Part shown: positions 33,193-41,488 of the stretch, in pieces
How positions within the stretch are numbered: position 1 is the stretch's first letter
Layout: each line of letters starts with the position of its first letter
From: JAGRGG01 sp965217265
GTDB lineage: Bacteria; Pseudomonadota; Alphaproteobacteria; Geminicoccales; Geminicoccaceae
NCBI GenBank assembly: GCA_965217265.1
Contig: CBDCHP010000011.1
Coordinates: forward strand, 1,054,001 to 1,118,000
Length of the DNA: 64,000 nucleotides
Direction of reading: 5' to 3'
The notes under the pieces: model-generated
What the model was told of the DNA's origin: nothing
The model's input: only the letters and a program-made list of their open reading frames with translations
The model's database searches: none
Translations under genes and position numbers: made by a program

Positions 33193-34191
33193 TCAAAGGC
33201 TAGGATTAGTCGTATTGCCTGAATTCACCTCCCGCCAGCGCACGCACGCCACCTTGTGACCCGGTGCCACCTCCTCCTCGGGCGGGCGCGCTTTGGCGCA
33301 GACCTCCTCGGCCCAGGGGCAGCGGCGGCGAAAGACGCAGCCGCTCGGCGGGTCGAGGGGGGACGGCGGGTCGCCCTTGAGGACGATGCGCTCGCGTTGC
33401 CGCTCGATCTTCGGATCGGGAACCGGGACAGCGGAGAGCAGCGCCTTGGTGTAGGGGTGGCGCGGGGCCGCGTAGAGGGCGTCGCGCGGCGCGATCTCCA
33501 TGACGCGGCCGAGGTAGAGGACCATGACACGGGTGCTGATGTGGCGCACGACCGAGAGGTCGTGGCTGATGAAGAGGAGGGCTAGGTCCAAGCGGCGCTG
33601 GAGGTCCATGAGCAGGTTGACGATCTGGGCTTGGATCGAGACGTCGAGGGCGGAGACCGGCTCGTCGCAGACGACGAGCTTGGGCTTGGCGATCATCGCG
33701 CGGGCGATGCCGATGCGCTGGCATTGGCCGCCGGAGAACTCGTGCGGGTAGCGGTTGATCATCTGCGGCAACAGGCCGACGGCGGCCATGGTCTCGCGCA
33801 CGCGCGCCCGGCGCTCGCCCCCCTTGAGGTCGGGCTCGAACGACTTCAGCGGCTCGGCGATGATCTCGCCGATCGGCATCCGCGGGTCCAAGGAGGCCAG
33901 CGGGTCCTGGAAGACGATCTGCAGGTCGTGCCGCGGCACGTTGCCCCGGTCGATCGCGCGGCCGAGGTAGAGGACGCGGCCGGAGGTCGGCCTGATCAGG
34001 TGCAGGACGGCGCGGCCGAGCGTCGACTTGCCGCAGCCGGATTCGCCGACGACGCTCAAGGTCTCGCCGGGCCGGACCGCGAAGCTGACCCCGTCGACGG
34101 CGCGCAACGGCACCGTCTTGCCGAACAGGCCGCCGGTCTGGACGGGAAAGTGGACGCTCAGATCCTCGACTTCGAGCAGCGGCGCGCTCAC
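33193..34191 (-). CDS. oppF: Oligopeptide/dipeptide ABC transporter ATP-binding protein (OppF/DppF)
   Basis: 332 aa. Walker A VGESGCGKST, Q-loop VFQDPLASLDPR, signature FSGGQCQRIGIARAM, Walker B LVVCDEPVSALDVS and H-loop ISHDLSVV. The C-terminal oligopeptide extension PSGCVFRRRCPWAEEVC has the cysteine cluster found in OppD/F proteins (a 4Fe-4S site in some). The N-terminus VHFPVQTGGLFGKTVPLRAVDG is diagnostic for OppF. It is last in the minus-strand oppABCDF operon, overlapping oppD by 4 nt. Confidence 0.95.
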   Translation of the reverse strand: MSAPLLEVEDLSVHFPVQTGGLFGKTVPLRAVDGVSFAVRPGETLSVVGESGCGKSTLGRAVLHLIRPTSGRVLYLGRAIDRGNVPRHDLQIVFQDPLASLDPRMPIGEIIAEPLKSFEPDLKGGERRARVRETMAAVGLLPQMINRYPHEFSGGQCQRIGIARAMIAKPKLVVCDEPVSALDVSIQAQIVNLLMDLQRRLDLALLFISHDLSVVRHISTRVMVLYLGRVMEIAPRDALYAAPRHPYTKALLSAVPVPDPKIERQRERIVLKGDPPSPLDPPSGCVFRRRCPWAEEVCAKARPPEEEVAPGHKVACVRWREVNSGNTTNPSL

Positions 34192-35159
34192 GCGAGCCCC
34201 TCCAGGTGGCAGGCCTTGGTGTGCCTAAGGGCGACTTCGCGCAGGCGCGGCACCTCGGCGGCGCAGCGATCGAAGGCATAAGCGCAGCGGTCGCGAAAGA
34301 CGCAGCCCTCCGGCAGGTTCTGCAAGTTCGGCGGCTGGCCGCGGATCGTTTCCAGGGTGGTGCGCCCCTCGGCGTCGAGGCGGGGAACGGAGTTGAGCAG
34401 CCCCTCGGTGTAGGGGTGCTGCGGGGCGGCGAACACGGCCTCGGCCGGGGCCTCCTCGACGACGCGGCCGGCGTACATCACGACGACCCGGTCGGCGAGG
34501 CGGGCGATGACGCCGAGATCGTGCGTGATGAGCGCGATCGCCATGCCGAGGTCACGGCGCAAATCGGCCAGGAGTTCGAGGATCTGCGCCTGCACCGTGA
34601 CGTCGAGCGCCGTCGTCGGCTCGTCGGCGATCAGGAGTTCCGGCTCGCACAGCAGCGCCATCGCGATCATCACCCGCTGGCGCATTCCCCCCGAGAGTTC
34701 GTGCGGGTACTGATCCAGGCGCTTCTCGGCCTCGGGGATGCCGACGCGCCTGAGCATCGCGAGCGCCTTCGCCCGCGCCTCGGCGCGGGGGGTGCGCTTG
34801 TGGACCCGCAAGGTCTCGGTCAGCTGCCGGCCGATGCTCAAGAAAGGGTTGAGCGAGGTCATCGGGTCCTGGAAGATCATCGTCACCCGATCGCCCCGGA
34901 CCTCGTTCAGCGCCCGCGCCGGCAAGCCCAAGATGTTGCGGCCGTGATGGCGGACGCCGCCCTCGGCGTGGCCGTTCTTGGCGAGCAGGCCCATGACGGC
35001 GAGAAAGGTCTGCGACTTGCCGGAACCGGACTCGCCGACGATCCCTAAGCATTCGCCGCGCCCCACCTCGAAGCCGACCCCGTCCACGGCGCGCACCTCG
35101 CCGTCGTCGGTGGCAAAGCGCACGGCGAGGTTGTCGACGGCGAGGACGGGGCTCGCCAT
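34188..35159 (-). CDS. oppD: Oligopeptide/dipeptide ABC transporter ATP-binding protein (OppD/DppD)
   Basis: 323 aa. Walker A VGESGSGKSQ, Q-loop IFQDPMTSLNPF, signature LSGGMRQRVMIAMAL, Walker B LLIADEPTTALDVT, H-loop ITHDLGVI, and the C-terminal EGCVFRDRCAYAFDRC cysteine cluster. It forms a heterodimeric motor with OppF. The ATG at 35159 overlaps the native oppC stop (TGATG), but translation entering from the frameshifted oppC would arrive in a different frame and read through the oppD start, so coupling is probably lost. Confidence 0.94.
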   Translation of the reverse strand: MASPVLAVDNLAVRFATDDGEVRAVDGVGFEVGRGECLGIVGESGSGKSQTFLAVMGLLAKNGHAEGGVRHHGRNILGLPARALNEVRGDRVTMIFQDPMTSLNPFLSIGRQLTETLRVHKRTPRAEARAKALAMLRRVGIPEAEKRLDQYPHELSGGMRQRVMIAMALLCEPELLIADEPTTALDVTVQAQILELLADLRRDLGMAIALITHDLGVIARLADRVVVMYAGRVVEEAPAEAVFAAPQHPYTEGLLNSVPRLDAEGRTTLETIRGQPPNLQNLPEGCVFRDRCAYAFDRCAAEVPRLREVALRHTKACHLEGLA

Positions 35160-36072
35160 CACCGATCCTTCGGGTCGAGCGCATCGCGCAGGCCGTCGCC
35201 GAGGAGCGCGTCGCGCAGTTGAAGCAGAACAGGGTGACGGCGAGGAAGATCGCCGGGAAGATCAGCAGCCAAGGTGCGGATTCCATCTGCCCCGCCCCCT
35301 CGGCGATCAGCACGCCCCAGGAGGTGTAGGGCTCCTGCACGCCGAGGCCCAAGAACGAGAGGAAGCTCTCGGTGATCATGATCTCGGGCACGGTGAGCGT
35401 GACGAAGACGATGACGGGGCCGAGCACGTTCGGGATGATGTGGCGGCGAACGATGGTGAAGCCGCCGACGCCTGCCGCGTGCGCCGCCTCGATGAACTCC
35501 TTGCGGCGCAGCGAGAGGGTCTGGCCGCGCACGATACGGGCCATCGTCAGCCACTCGACGGCGCCGAGGGCGATCAGCATCAGCATCATGTTGCGGCCGA
35601 AGACGACCATCAGCAGGATGACGAAGAACATGAAGGGCAAGGCGTAGAGCACGTCGACGAAGCGCATCATCACCTCGTCGGTCTTGCCGCCAACGTAGCC
35701 GGCGATGGCGCCGTAGGCGACGCCGATGACGAGGCTGACGGCCGTGGCGGCGACGCCGATCATGAGCGAGACCCGGCCGCCGTAGAGGGTGCGCACGAAC
35801 AGGTCGCGGCCGTTGTTGTCGCTGCCGAACCAGTGCCACGCCGCCATGTCGGGCGGCATCCCGATCGCGTCCCAGTTGATCTCGTCGAAGGCGTAGGGGC
35901 TCAAGAGCGGGGCGAAGACGCAGGCGAGCGCGATCAGCGTCAGGACGACGAGTGACGCGACGGCGGCCTTGTTCTTGAACAGGCGCCGCCGGGCGTCGGT
36001 CCATAAACTGCGGCCCTCGACCTCGCCGACGCCTTGGACCTCGGCCGGAGCTTCGAAGCCGAACGCGGTCAT
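35159..36072 (-). CDS. oppC: Oligopeptide ABC transporter permease OppC, frameshifted near the 3' end by an 11 bp insertion
   Basis: The coordinates span the native gene. Residues 1-285 are an intact OppC: NKAAVASLVVLTLIALACVFAPLLSPY, FGSDNNGRDLFVRTLYGGRVSL, EAA loop AAHAAGVGGFTIVRRHIIPN. The end normally reads FNFLGDGLRDALDPKDR; here GCGCGTCGCGC (35206-35216, plus strand) interrupts the Phe codon. Removing those 11 bp restores a 300 aa frame ending at TGA 35159-35161, overlapping oppD. As it stands, translation continues out of frame across oppD to 34552, giving a 506 aa product with a foreign tail of about 220 residues. The loss affects only the cytoplasmic C-terminus, so partial function is possible. 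Confidence 0.85.
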
Positions 36073-36989
36073 GTCCGTACCCTCGGGTCGAGGTAGCCGT
36101 AGCAGAGGTCGACCACGGCGTTGAGAAAGATGATCAGCGCCGCGAAGACGATGACCACGCCCATGACGAGGGTGTAGTCGCGGTTCAAGGCGGCCTCGAC
36201 GAAGTAGCGGCCGATGCCGGGGATGGCGAAGATGGTCTCGACCACGACCGAGCCGGTGACGAGGGCGGCCGTCATCGGGCCCAAGAACGAGATCACCGGC
36301 AGCATCGCTCCTTTGAGCGTGTGGCGCAGCACGACGATCTTCTCGGGCAGGCCCTTGGCGCGGGCGGTGCGGACGTGGTTGGTGTTCAGGTTCTCGATCA
36401 TGGCACCCCGGGTCAGCCGCGCGATCCGCGCCACCTGCGGCAAGGCGAGGGCGACGACCGGGAGGACGAGGTAGATCGGCGCCCCTCCCCCCCAGCCGGC
36501 GACGGGCAGCCAGCCCAGGTAGAGGCCGAAGACGAGGCTGAGGAGCGGGGCGAGGACGAAGGAGGGGATGGCGATGCCGACCATGGCGAGCGTCATCACC
36601 GCGTAGTCGATCCAGGTGTTCTGCCGCAACGCCCCGACGATGCCGGCGGCGAGGCCGAGCCCGGTCGCCAGGAGAACGGCCAGCCCGCCGACCTTCAAGG
36701 AGGCCGGCGCGCCGGCCAGCAGCAACTCGCTGACGGTGAAGTCCTTGGTGCGATAGGACGGGCCGAAGTCGCCGCGCAGGACCCCGCCCAAGTAGCGCAG
36801 GTACTGCTGCGGCAGCGACTCGTCCAGGTGGTACGCCTGCTCGATGTTGCGCATGATGTCGGGCGGGATCGGCCGGTCCTGGCTGAACGGCCCGCCCGGT
36901 GCGGCGCGCATCATGAAGAAGGCGAGCGTGATGATGAGCAGCAGCGTCGGCAGGCTGACCGCGAGCCGCTTCGCCATGTGGCCGAGCAT
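36069..36989 (-). CDS. oppB: Oligopeptide/dipeptide ABC transporter permease (OppB/DppB)
   Basis: 306 aa with six predicted membrane helices. Typical N-terminus RLAVSLPTLLLIITLAFFMMRAAPGGPF; EAA loop TARAKGLPEKIVVLRHTLKGAMLPVI; late VETIFAIPGIGRYFVEAALNRDYTLVMGVV and the LDPRVR terminus are diagnostic of OppB. It pairs with OppC to form the channel. ATG 36989 lies 5 nt after the oppA stop and its TGA overlaps the oppC start (ATGA). Confidence 0.96.
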   Translation of the reverse strand: MLGHMAKRLAVSLPTLLLIITLAFFMMRAAPGGPFSQDRPIPPDIMRNIEQAYHLDESLPQQYLRYLGGVLRGDFGPSYRTKDFTVSELLLAGAPASLKVGGLAVLLATGLGLAAGIVGALRQNTWIDYAVMTLAMVGIAIPSFVLAPLLSLVFGLYLGWLPVAGWGGGAPIYLVLPVVALALPQVARIARLTRGAMIENLNTNHVRTARAKGLPEKIVVLRHTLKGAMLPVISFLGPMTAALVTGSVVVETIFAIPGIGRYFVEAALNRDYTLVMGVVIVFAALIIFLNAVVDLCYGYLDPRVRT

Positions 36990-36994
36990 GGGCT

Positions 36995-38590
36995 TCAGCC
37001 TTCGCTAGGCGAGAGCCAGCGGCTGCGGTGGATGTGCTTGACGTTGTCCTCGTAACCCTGGAGATCCGGCGAGACCAACGCCTTCGAGACGTAGTAGTAG
37101 ATCGGCGCCCAGGCGAAGTCGCCCATCGCGATCGCCTCGGCCTCTTGCATCAGCTCGGTCCGCTTCGCCTCGTCCTCGATCGATGCCTGCTCTTGCATCA
37201 GCCGGTCGAACTCGGGGTTCGAGTATTGGGCGTAGTTGTTCGGGCCGGTGCGGGTTTCGAGCAAATAGAGGAAGTTTTGCGGGTCGTTGTAGTCGGCGAT
37301 CCAGCCGGCGCGGGCGACCTCGAAATTGTGCTGCTGGAGTTCGTCGTAGTGGACCTTGACCTCGCGGTTGACGATCTGCGCGTCGACGCCGAGCCCCTTC
37401 CACATCGCCTGCACCGCGACGGCGATGCGCTTGTGGTTCTCGGAGGTGTTGTAGCTCAAGGTGACGCTGAGTGGGTTGTCGGGACCGTAGCCCGCCTCTT
37501 CGAGCAGCGACTTGGCTTCCTCGACCTGCTCGTCGTAGGGCATCGACGCCCAGTCGGGCTCGTAGGGCTCGTCGATCGAGCCGGTGTCGGGCGGGATGAC
37601 GCCGTAGGCCGGGATCTCGCCGGTCGTCAGCACCTTGTCGGTGATGACTTGGCGGTAGATCGCCATCGAGAGCGCCTGTCGCACGCGCACGTCGTCGAAG
37701 GGCGGCTGCTTGTTGTTGAAGACGTAGTAGTAGACGCCGAGGTAGGGGTAGATGTGGACCGCCTCGCCGAGCTCCCGCTTCAGGAAATCGACCTGCTCCG
37801 AGGCCAAGTCGGTGGCAAAATCGATCTCGCCGGCGCGAAAGCGCTTGGCGACCGTGTTGCGGTCCTCGTCGGGATAGTAGACGACGCGATCGAAGCTGAC
37901 GTTCTCGGCGTCGTAGAACTCGGGGTTCTTCTCGGCGACGACGCGGGTGTTGGGCGTCCACTCGACGACGTGGTAGGGGCCGTTCGAGACGAAGTTCTCA
38001 GGCTTCGTCCACTCGGCACCATGTTCCTCGACGACGTGCTTGGGCACCGGAAAGGCCGTGTAGTGGGTGAGCAGTTCAGGAAAGTACCCGGCCGGGTTCT
38101 CCAGCGTGATCTCCAGCGTCTTGTCGTCGACCGCGCGCACGCCGAGTTCTTCCGGCGCCATCTCGCCCGTATTGATGGGCTGCGCGTTCTTGATCAAGAA
38201 GAGGATCGAGGCGTATTCGGCAGCAAGCGCGGGATCGAGGATGCGGCGCAGCGAGAAGACGAAATCCTCCGCCGTGACCGGCTCGCCGTCCGACCAGTTG
38301 TGGTCGCGCAACTTGAAGGTGTAGGTCAGGCCGTCCTCGCTGACGGTGTGGCTCTCGGCCGCACCGTAGATCGGCTTCGCCGCCGCGTCCTCGGTCATCA
38401 ACCCCATGAACTGGTCGCCGACGACCATGTTCTCCCAGGTGCCCGAGACGCCGTGCGGGTCGAGCGTCTTGGGCTCCCCCGCCGTGGACAAGCGAAGCTC
38501 GCCCGCCGCGAGTGCCGCCGTGCTCGAAGCCAAGCCCACAACGGCGGCGAGCGCCAGCGCCCGCAATCCGCGCCCAACGTCAACCCGCAT
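36995..38590 (-). CDS. oppA: Peptide ABC transporter substrate-binding protein (OppA)
   Basis: 531 aa periplasmic receptor of the SBP_bac_5 family. Sec signal GLRALALAAVVGLASSTAALA (about 29 residues, no lipobox Cys), then LSTAGEPKTLDPHGVSGTWE, SDGEPVTAEDFVFSLRRILDP, NGPYHVVEW, FNNKQPPFDDVRVRQALSMAI and ARAGWIADYNDPQNFLYLLE. It binds short peptides and delivers them to OppBC. ATG 38590 has GGAGGAAAA 4-8 nt upstream. First gene of the operon. Confidence 0.96.
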   Translation of the reverse strand: MRVDVGRGLRALALAAVVGLASSTAALAAGELRLSTAGEPKTLDPHGVSGTWENMVVGDQFMGLMTEDAAAKPIYGAAESHTVSEDGLTYTFKLRDHNWSDGEPVTAEDFVFSLRRILDPALAAEYASILFLIKNAQPINTGEMAPEELGVRAVDDKTLEITLENPAGYFPELLTHYTAFPVPKHVVEEHGAEWTKPENFVSNGPYHVVEWTPNTRVVAEKNPEFYDAENVSFDRVVYYPDEDRNTVAKRFRAGEIDFATDLASEQVDFLKRELGEAVHIYPYLGVYYYVFNNKQPPFDDVRVRQALSMAIYRQVITDKVLTTGEIPAYGVIPPDTGSIDEPYEPDWASMPYDEQVEEAKSLLEEAGYGPDNPLSVTLSYNTSENHKRIAVAVQAMWKGLGVDAQIVNREVKVHYDELQQHNFEVARAGWIADYNDPQNFLYLLETRTGPNNYAQYSNPEFDRLMQEQASIEDEAKRTELMQEAEAIAMGDFAWAPIYYYVSKALVSPDLQGYEDNVKHIHRSRWLSPSEG

Positions 38591-38723
38591 GAGTTTTCCT
38601 CCACGTTTGCGTTGCAGTTTCGTGAAGCCTAAGCGCGGCCGGGTTGCGGCGCAACAGCGCTTGCGGGGCGGCCGGTAGGGGCTTAATCCCAGCCAAGGCA
38701 TCGAAGCCGTCGAGGGGGAAACT

Positions 38724-39662
38724 ATGGCGCGCGCGGTGATCATCGACTGCGATCCGGGGCAGGACGACGCGGTGGCGCTGCTCATGGCCCTGAGTGCGCA
38801 GGGCGACCTCGACGTGCTGGCGGTGACCGCCGTCGGCGGTAACGTGCCGCTCGACCTCACCGAGGCCAACGCGCGGCGGGTCGTCGAATTGTGCGGCCGC
38901 GACGACGTGCCGGTGTTCGCCGGCTGCGACCGGCCGCTCGTCGTGCCCTTGGAGACGGCCGAGTACGTCCACGGTGAGACGGGGCTCGACGGGGCCAACC
39001 TGCCCGAGCCCGTGCGCCGGCCGGAGCCGATGCACGCGGTCGACGTCATCGTCGACTTGGTCCAGCACCGCCCCGACAAGAGCCTGACGCTGGTCGCGAC
39101 CGGCCCCCTCACCAACGTCGCGATGGCGTTCGCCAAGGCGCCCAAAATCATGGGCCGGCTGGAGCAGATCGTCCTCATGGGGGGTGCGATCGAACTCGGC
39201 AACGTGACCCCGGCGGCCGAGTTCAACGTCTACGTCGATCCGCACGCGGCGAAGATCGTCTTCGCGGCCGGGGTGCCGATCGTCATGTTCGGCCTCGACG
39301 TGACGCACAAGGTCTGCGTCACCGACGAGCGCCTCGGGCGCATCGCGGCGGTCGGCAACCGCGCCGCCGGGGTCGCGGCCGGGATGCTCGAATTCTACAA
39401 CCGCTTCGATCGTGAGCGCTACCAGACCGAGGGCGGGCCCTTGCACGACCCCTGCACGATCGCGTGGCTGCTGCGGCCCGACCTGTTCCAAGGCCGCCGC
39501 TGCCTGGTCGAGATCGAGGCCGAGAGCGCCCTCACCCGCGGCATGACCGTGGTCGATTGGTACAACCGCTCGACGAAGCCAACCAACGCGCTCGTCGTGC
39601 GCGACGCCGACGCGGACGGCTTCTTCGACCTGCTCGACGCCTGCCTGCGGCGGCTGGGGTAG
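38724..39662 (+). CDS. Inosine-uridine-preferring nucleoside hydrolase (IunH family)
   Basis: 312 aa. The calcium-binding fingerprint IIDCDPGQDDAVALLMAL at residue 6 is the family hallmark. VTAVGGNVPLDLTEANA, ATGPLTNVAMAF and IVLMGGAIELGNVTPAAEFNVYVDPHAA follow, with a late HDPCTIAWLL carrying the last Asp/His. It hydrolyses ribonucleosides to base and ribose in salvage. ATG 38724 follows GAGGGGGAAACT. It is divergent from the opp operon. Confidence 0.96.
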   Translation: MARAVIIDCDPGQDDAVALLMALSAQGDLDVLAVTAVGGNVPLDLTEANARRVVELCGRDDVPVFAGCDRPLVVPLETAEYVHGETGLDGANLPEPVRRPEPMHAVDVIVDLVQHRPDKSLTLVATGPLTNVAMAFAKAPKIMGRLEQIVLMGGAIELGNVTPAAEFNVYVDPHAAKIVFAAGVPIVMFGLDVTHKVCVTDERLGRIAAVGNRAAGVAAGMLEFYNRFDRERYQTEGGPLHDPCTIAWLLRPDLFQGRRCLVEIEAESALTRGMTVVDWYNRSTKPTNALVVRDADADGFFDLLDACLRRLG

Positions 39663-39678
39663 GACCGCCTAACGGTCC
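39662..39678 (+). terminator. Short hairpin at the nucleoside hydrolase stop
   Basis: GGACCG and CGGTCC form a perfect 6 bp stem with a 5 nt loop, overlapping the TAG stop. No T run follows, so terminator function is doubtful. Confidence 0.3.
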
Positions 39679-39810
39679 GGTTGAATCGCATCCGCCTAAA
39701 AATTGACGGTAAAGGTTGCAAGGGCACGGGGTTGTTTGCGATACCCTTAACTTTGACGAAAAGGCCGTAAGAAGCCGCTCGAAGCCCCGATCATGCAAGG
39801 AGGTACACCC

Positions 39811-40248
39811 ATGCGCCCGCCGCGTCTCGTGCGTGACATCTTGAAGCCCCGATTGACCGTCGTCGCCCGCCCCGACGAGACCGCGCAGGCCGCGGCCGTG
39901 CGGATGACCGAGCACGCCTGCGGCAGCATCCTGGTCTGCGACGGCGATCGCTTGTGCGGCATCTTCACCGAGCGCGACTTGATGACGCGCGTCGTCGCCG
40001 AGGGCCTCGACCCGAACGCGACCCCGTTGGAAGCGGTGATGACCCGCGATCCCGAGCGGATCGAGGACACCGAGACGGGTCGCGAGGCGCTGCGGCGGAT
40101 GGACGAGGGCTGCTTTCGCCACATGCCGGTGATGGAGGACGGCCGCGTCGTCGGCGTGCTCTCGCTGCGCGACCTGCCGCCCGAGACCCTGGCCCGGATG
40201 CAGCCCGAGATGGAGCAGCGCCACTCGCTCGCCGAGCGGCTCTGGTAG
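39811..40248 (+). CDS. CBS-domain pair protein
   Basis: 145 aa, two tandem CBS domains (about 8-65 and 75-130). The first has VVARPDETAQAAAVRMTEHACGSILVCDGDRLCGIFTERDLMTRVV; the second has MTRDPERIEDTETGREALRRMDEGCFRHMPVMEDGRVVGVLSLRDL. Such stand-alone CBS pairs bind adenosine ligands and regulate partner proteins. ATG 39811 has a near-consensus AGGAGGT; an earlier in-frame ATG at 39793 overlaps that ribosome site and is rejected. TTGCAA (39716) and GATACC (39740), 18 nt apart, could be a weak promoter. Its TAG abuts repeat copy 10. Confidence 0.92.
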   Translation: MRPPRLVRDILKPRLTVVARPDETAQAAAVRMTEHACGSILVCDGDRLCGIFTERDLMTRVVAEGLDPNATPLEAVMTRDPERIEDTETGREALRRMDEGCFRHMPVMEDGRVVGVLSLRDLPPETLARMQPEMEQRHSLAERLW

Positions 40249-40391
40249 GCGCTTCGCGGCGCTAGGCGCGCGGCCTTTCTCTTTTGTTTTTTGCTCCTGT
40301 CCGAGGCTGGCCCTCGGCGCTGCGGCCAACCTCCTCCGTCAACACTGGCAAAAAAAGAAAAACGTCTGCGCGGCGAGCGCACGCGAAGCGT
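40249..40391. repeat. Palindromic intergenic element, copy 10 (core type A, inverted)
   Basis: It starts GCGCTTCGCGGCGCTAG directly after the CBS gene stop and ends GCGAGCGCACGCGAAGCGT. Core CTGTCCGAGGCTGGCCCTCGG and CTCCTCCGTCAACACTGGC (GTTAAC changed to GTCAAC). It lies between co-directional genes. Confidence 0.9.
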
Positions 40392-40435
40392 CTAGCGCGA
40401 CCCTACCACCACGGCTAAAGTTTGTACCACGAACT

Positions 40436-41488
40436 TTGCGCCGAGGCCCGTTGATCAGAGACTTACACCGCTGGTCGCTCCTCGCCCTGCTTGCCCTCGC
40501 GGGCTGCGGCAGCGACGGCCCCGGGCGCGTCGTCGTCGATCTCGGCGACGCCTTCGCCCAGAACGCCCAGTCGGCGCTCGGCGCCGCCGGCGTCGAGGCC
40601 GAGCGCCTCGGCGCCCTTTGGCGGGTCCTAATCGCCGGCGCCGCGGTGATCTGGGTGCTGGTCATCGCGCTCGCCGTGTTCGCGGTCCGATTGCGACCGA
40701 GGGCGCACGAGCGCCGCACGGCGGTGGCGCTGATCGTCGGCGGCGGCGTCGTCTTCCCGACCGTCGTGCTGACCGCCCTTCTCGCCTACGGCCTCGTCCT
40801 GACGCGCGACCTGCGCCTGCCGGCTGATCCCGACACGACCAGCGTCGAGGTCGTCGGCGAACTCTGGTGGTGGCGGGTCACCTACGTCACCCCCGACGGG
40901 CGGCGGATCGAGGGCGCCAACGAGGTGCGCCTGCCCGTCGGCAGCCGCAGCGCCCTGCACCTGTCGAGCCCGAACGTCATCCACTCCTTTTGGGTGCCCT
41001 CCTTGGCCGGTAAGATGGACCTGATCCCGGGGCGCGTGAACGAGTTGGTGCTGGAGCCGACCCTGGCCGGCACCTTTCGCGGCGAGTGCGCCGAGTTCTG
41101 CGGTGCCGCCCACGCGCTCATGGCGTTCTCGGCCGTCACCATGCCGCCCGACGATTTCGTCGCTTGGCTGGAGCACGAGGCGGCGCCGGCCGCAGCGCCC
41201 GCGGACGCGACCGGACGGCGGGGGCTGGACGTGTTCCTCACCTACGGCTGCGGCGCCTGCCACACCGTGCGCGGCACCGAGGCCCGGGGCAGGGTCGGCC
41301 CCGATCTCACCCACGTCGGCTCGCGAGCGACTTTGGGCGCCGGCGTCCTGCCGAACGAACCCGAGGATTTCGCCGTCTGGATCGGGCACACGCAGGACCT
41401 GAAGCCCGAGGTCTACATGCCCTCCTTCGACGTCATTCCCGAAGACGACCTCAAAGCCCTGGCAAGCTGGCTGGACGGCTTGCGATGA
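40436..41488 (+). CDS. Cytochrome c oxidase subunit II with C-terminal cytochrome c domain
   Basis: 350 aa. The N-terminus has a lipobox-like ALAGC (LLALLALAGC), then two transmembrane helices, ELWWWRVTY and the CuA site GECAEFCGAAHALM (C-x3-C-x3-H-x2-M). A fused c-type haem domain follows with CGACH and an axial Met in MPSF. This is the caa3-type CoxB that receives electrons directly on its own haem c. The start is uncertain (TTG 40436 or TTG 40451). The TGA overlaps the subunit I start (ATGA). First gene of a five-gene oxidase operon. Confidence 0.94.
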   Translation: MRRGPLIRDLHRWSLLALLALAGCGSDGPGRVVVDLGDAFAQNAQSALGAAGVEAERLGALWRVLIAGAAVIWVLVIALAVFAVRLRPRAHERRTAVALIVGGGVVFPTVVLTALLAYGLVLTRDLRLPADPDTTSVEVVGELWWWRVTYVTPDGRRIEGANEVRLPVGSRSALHLSSPNVIHSFWVPSLAGKMDLIPGRVNELVLEPTLAGTFRGECAEFCGAAHALMAFSAVTMPPDDFVAWLEHEAAPAAAPADATGRRGLDVFLTYGCGACHTVRGTEARGRVGPDLTHVGSRATLGAGVLPNEPEDFAVWIGHTQDLKPEVYMPSFDVIPEDDLKALASWLDGLR

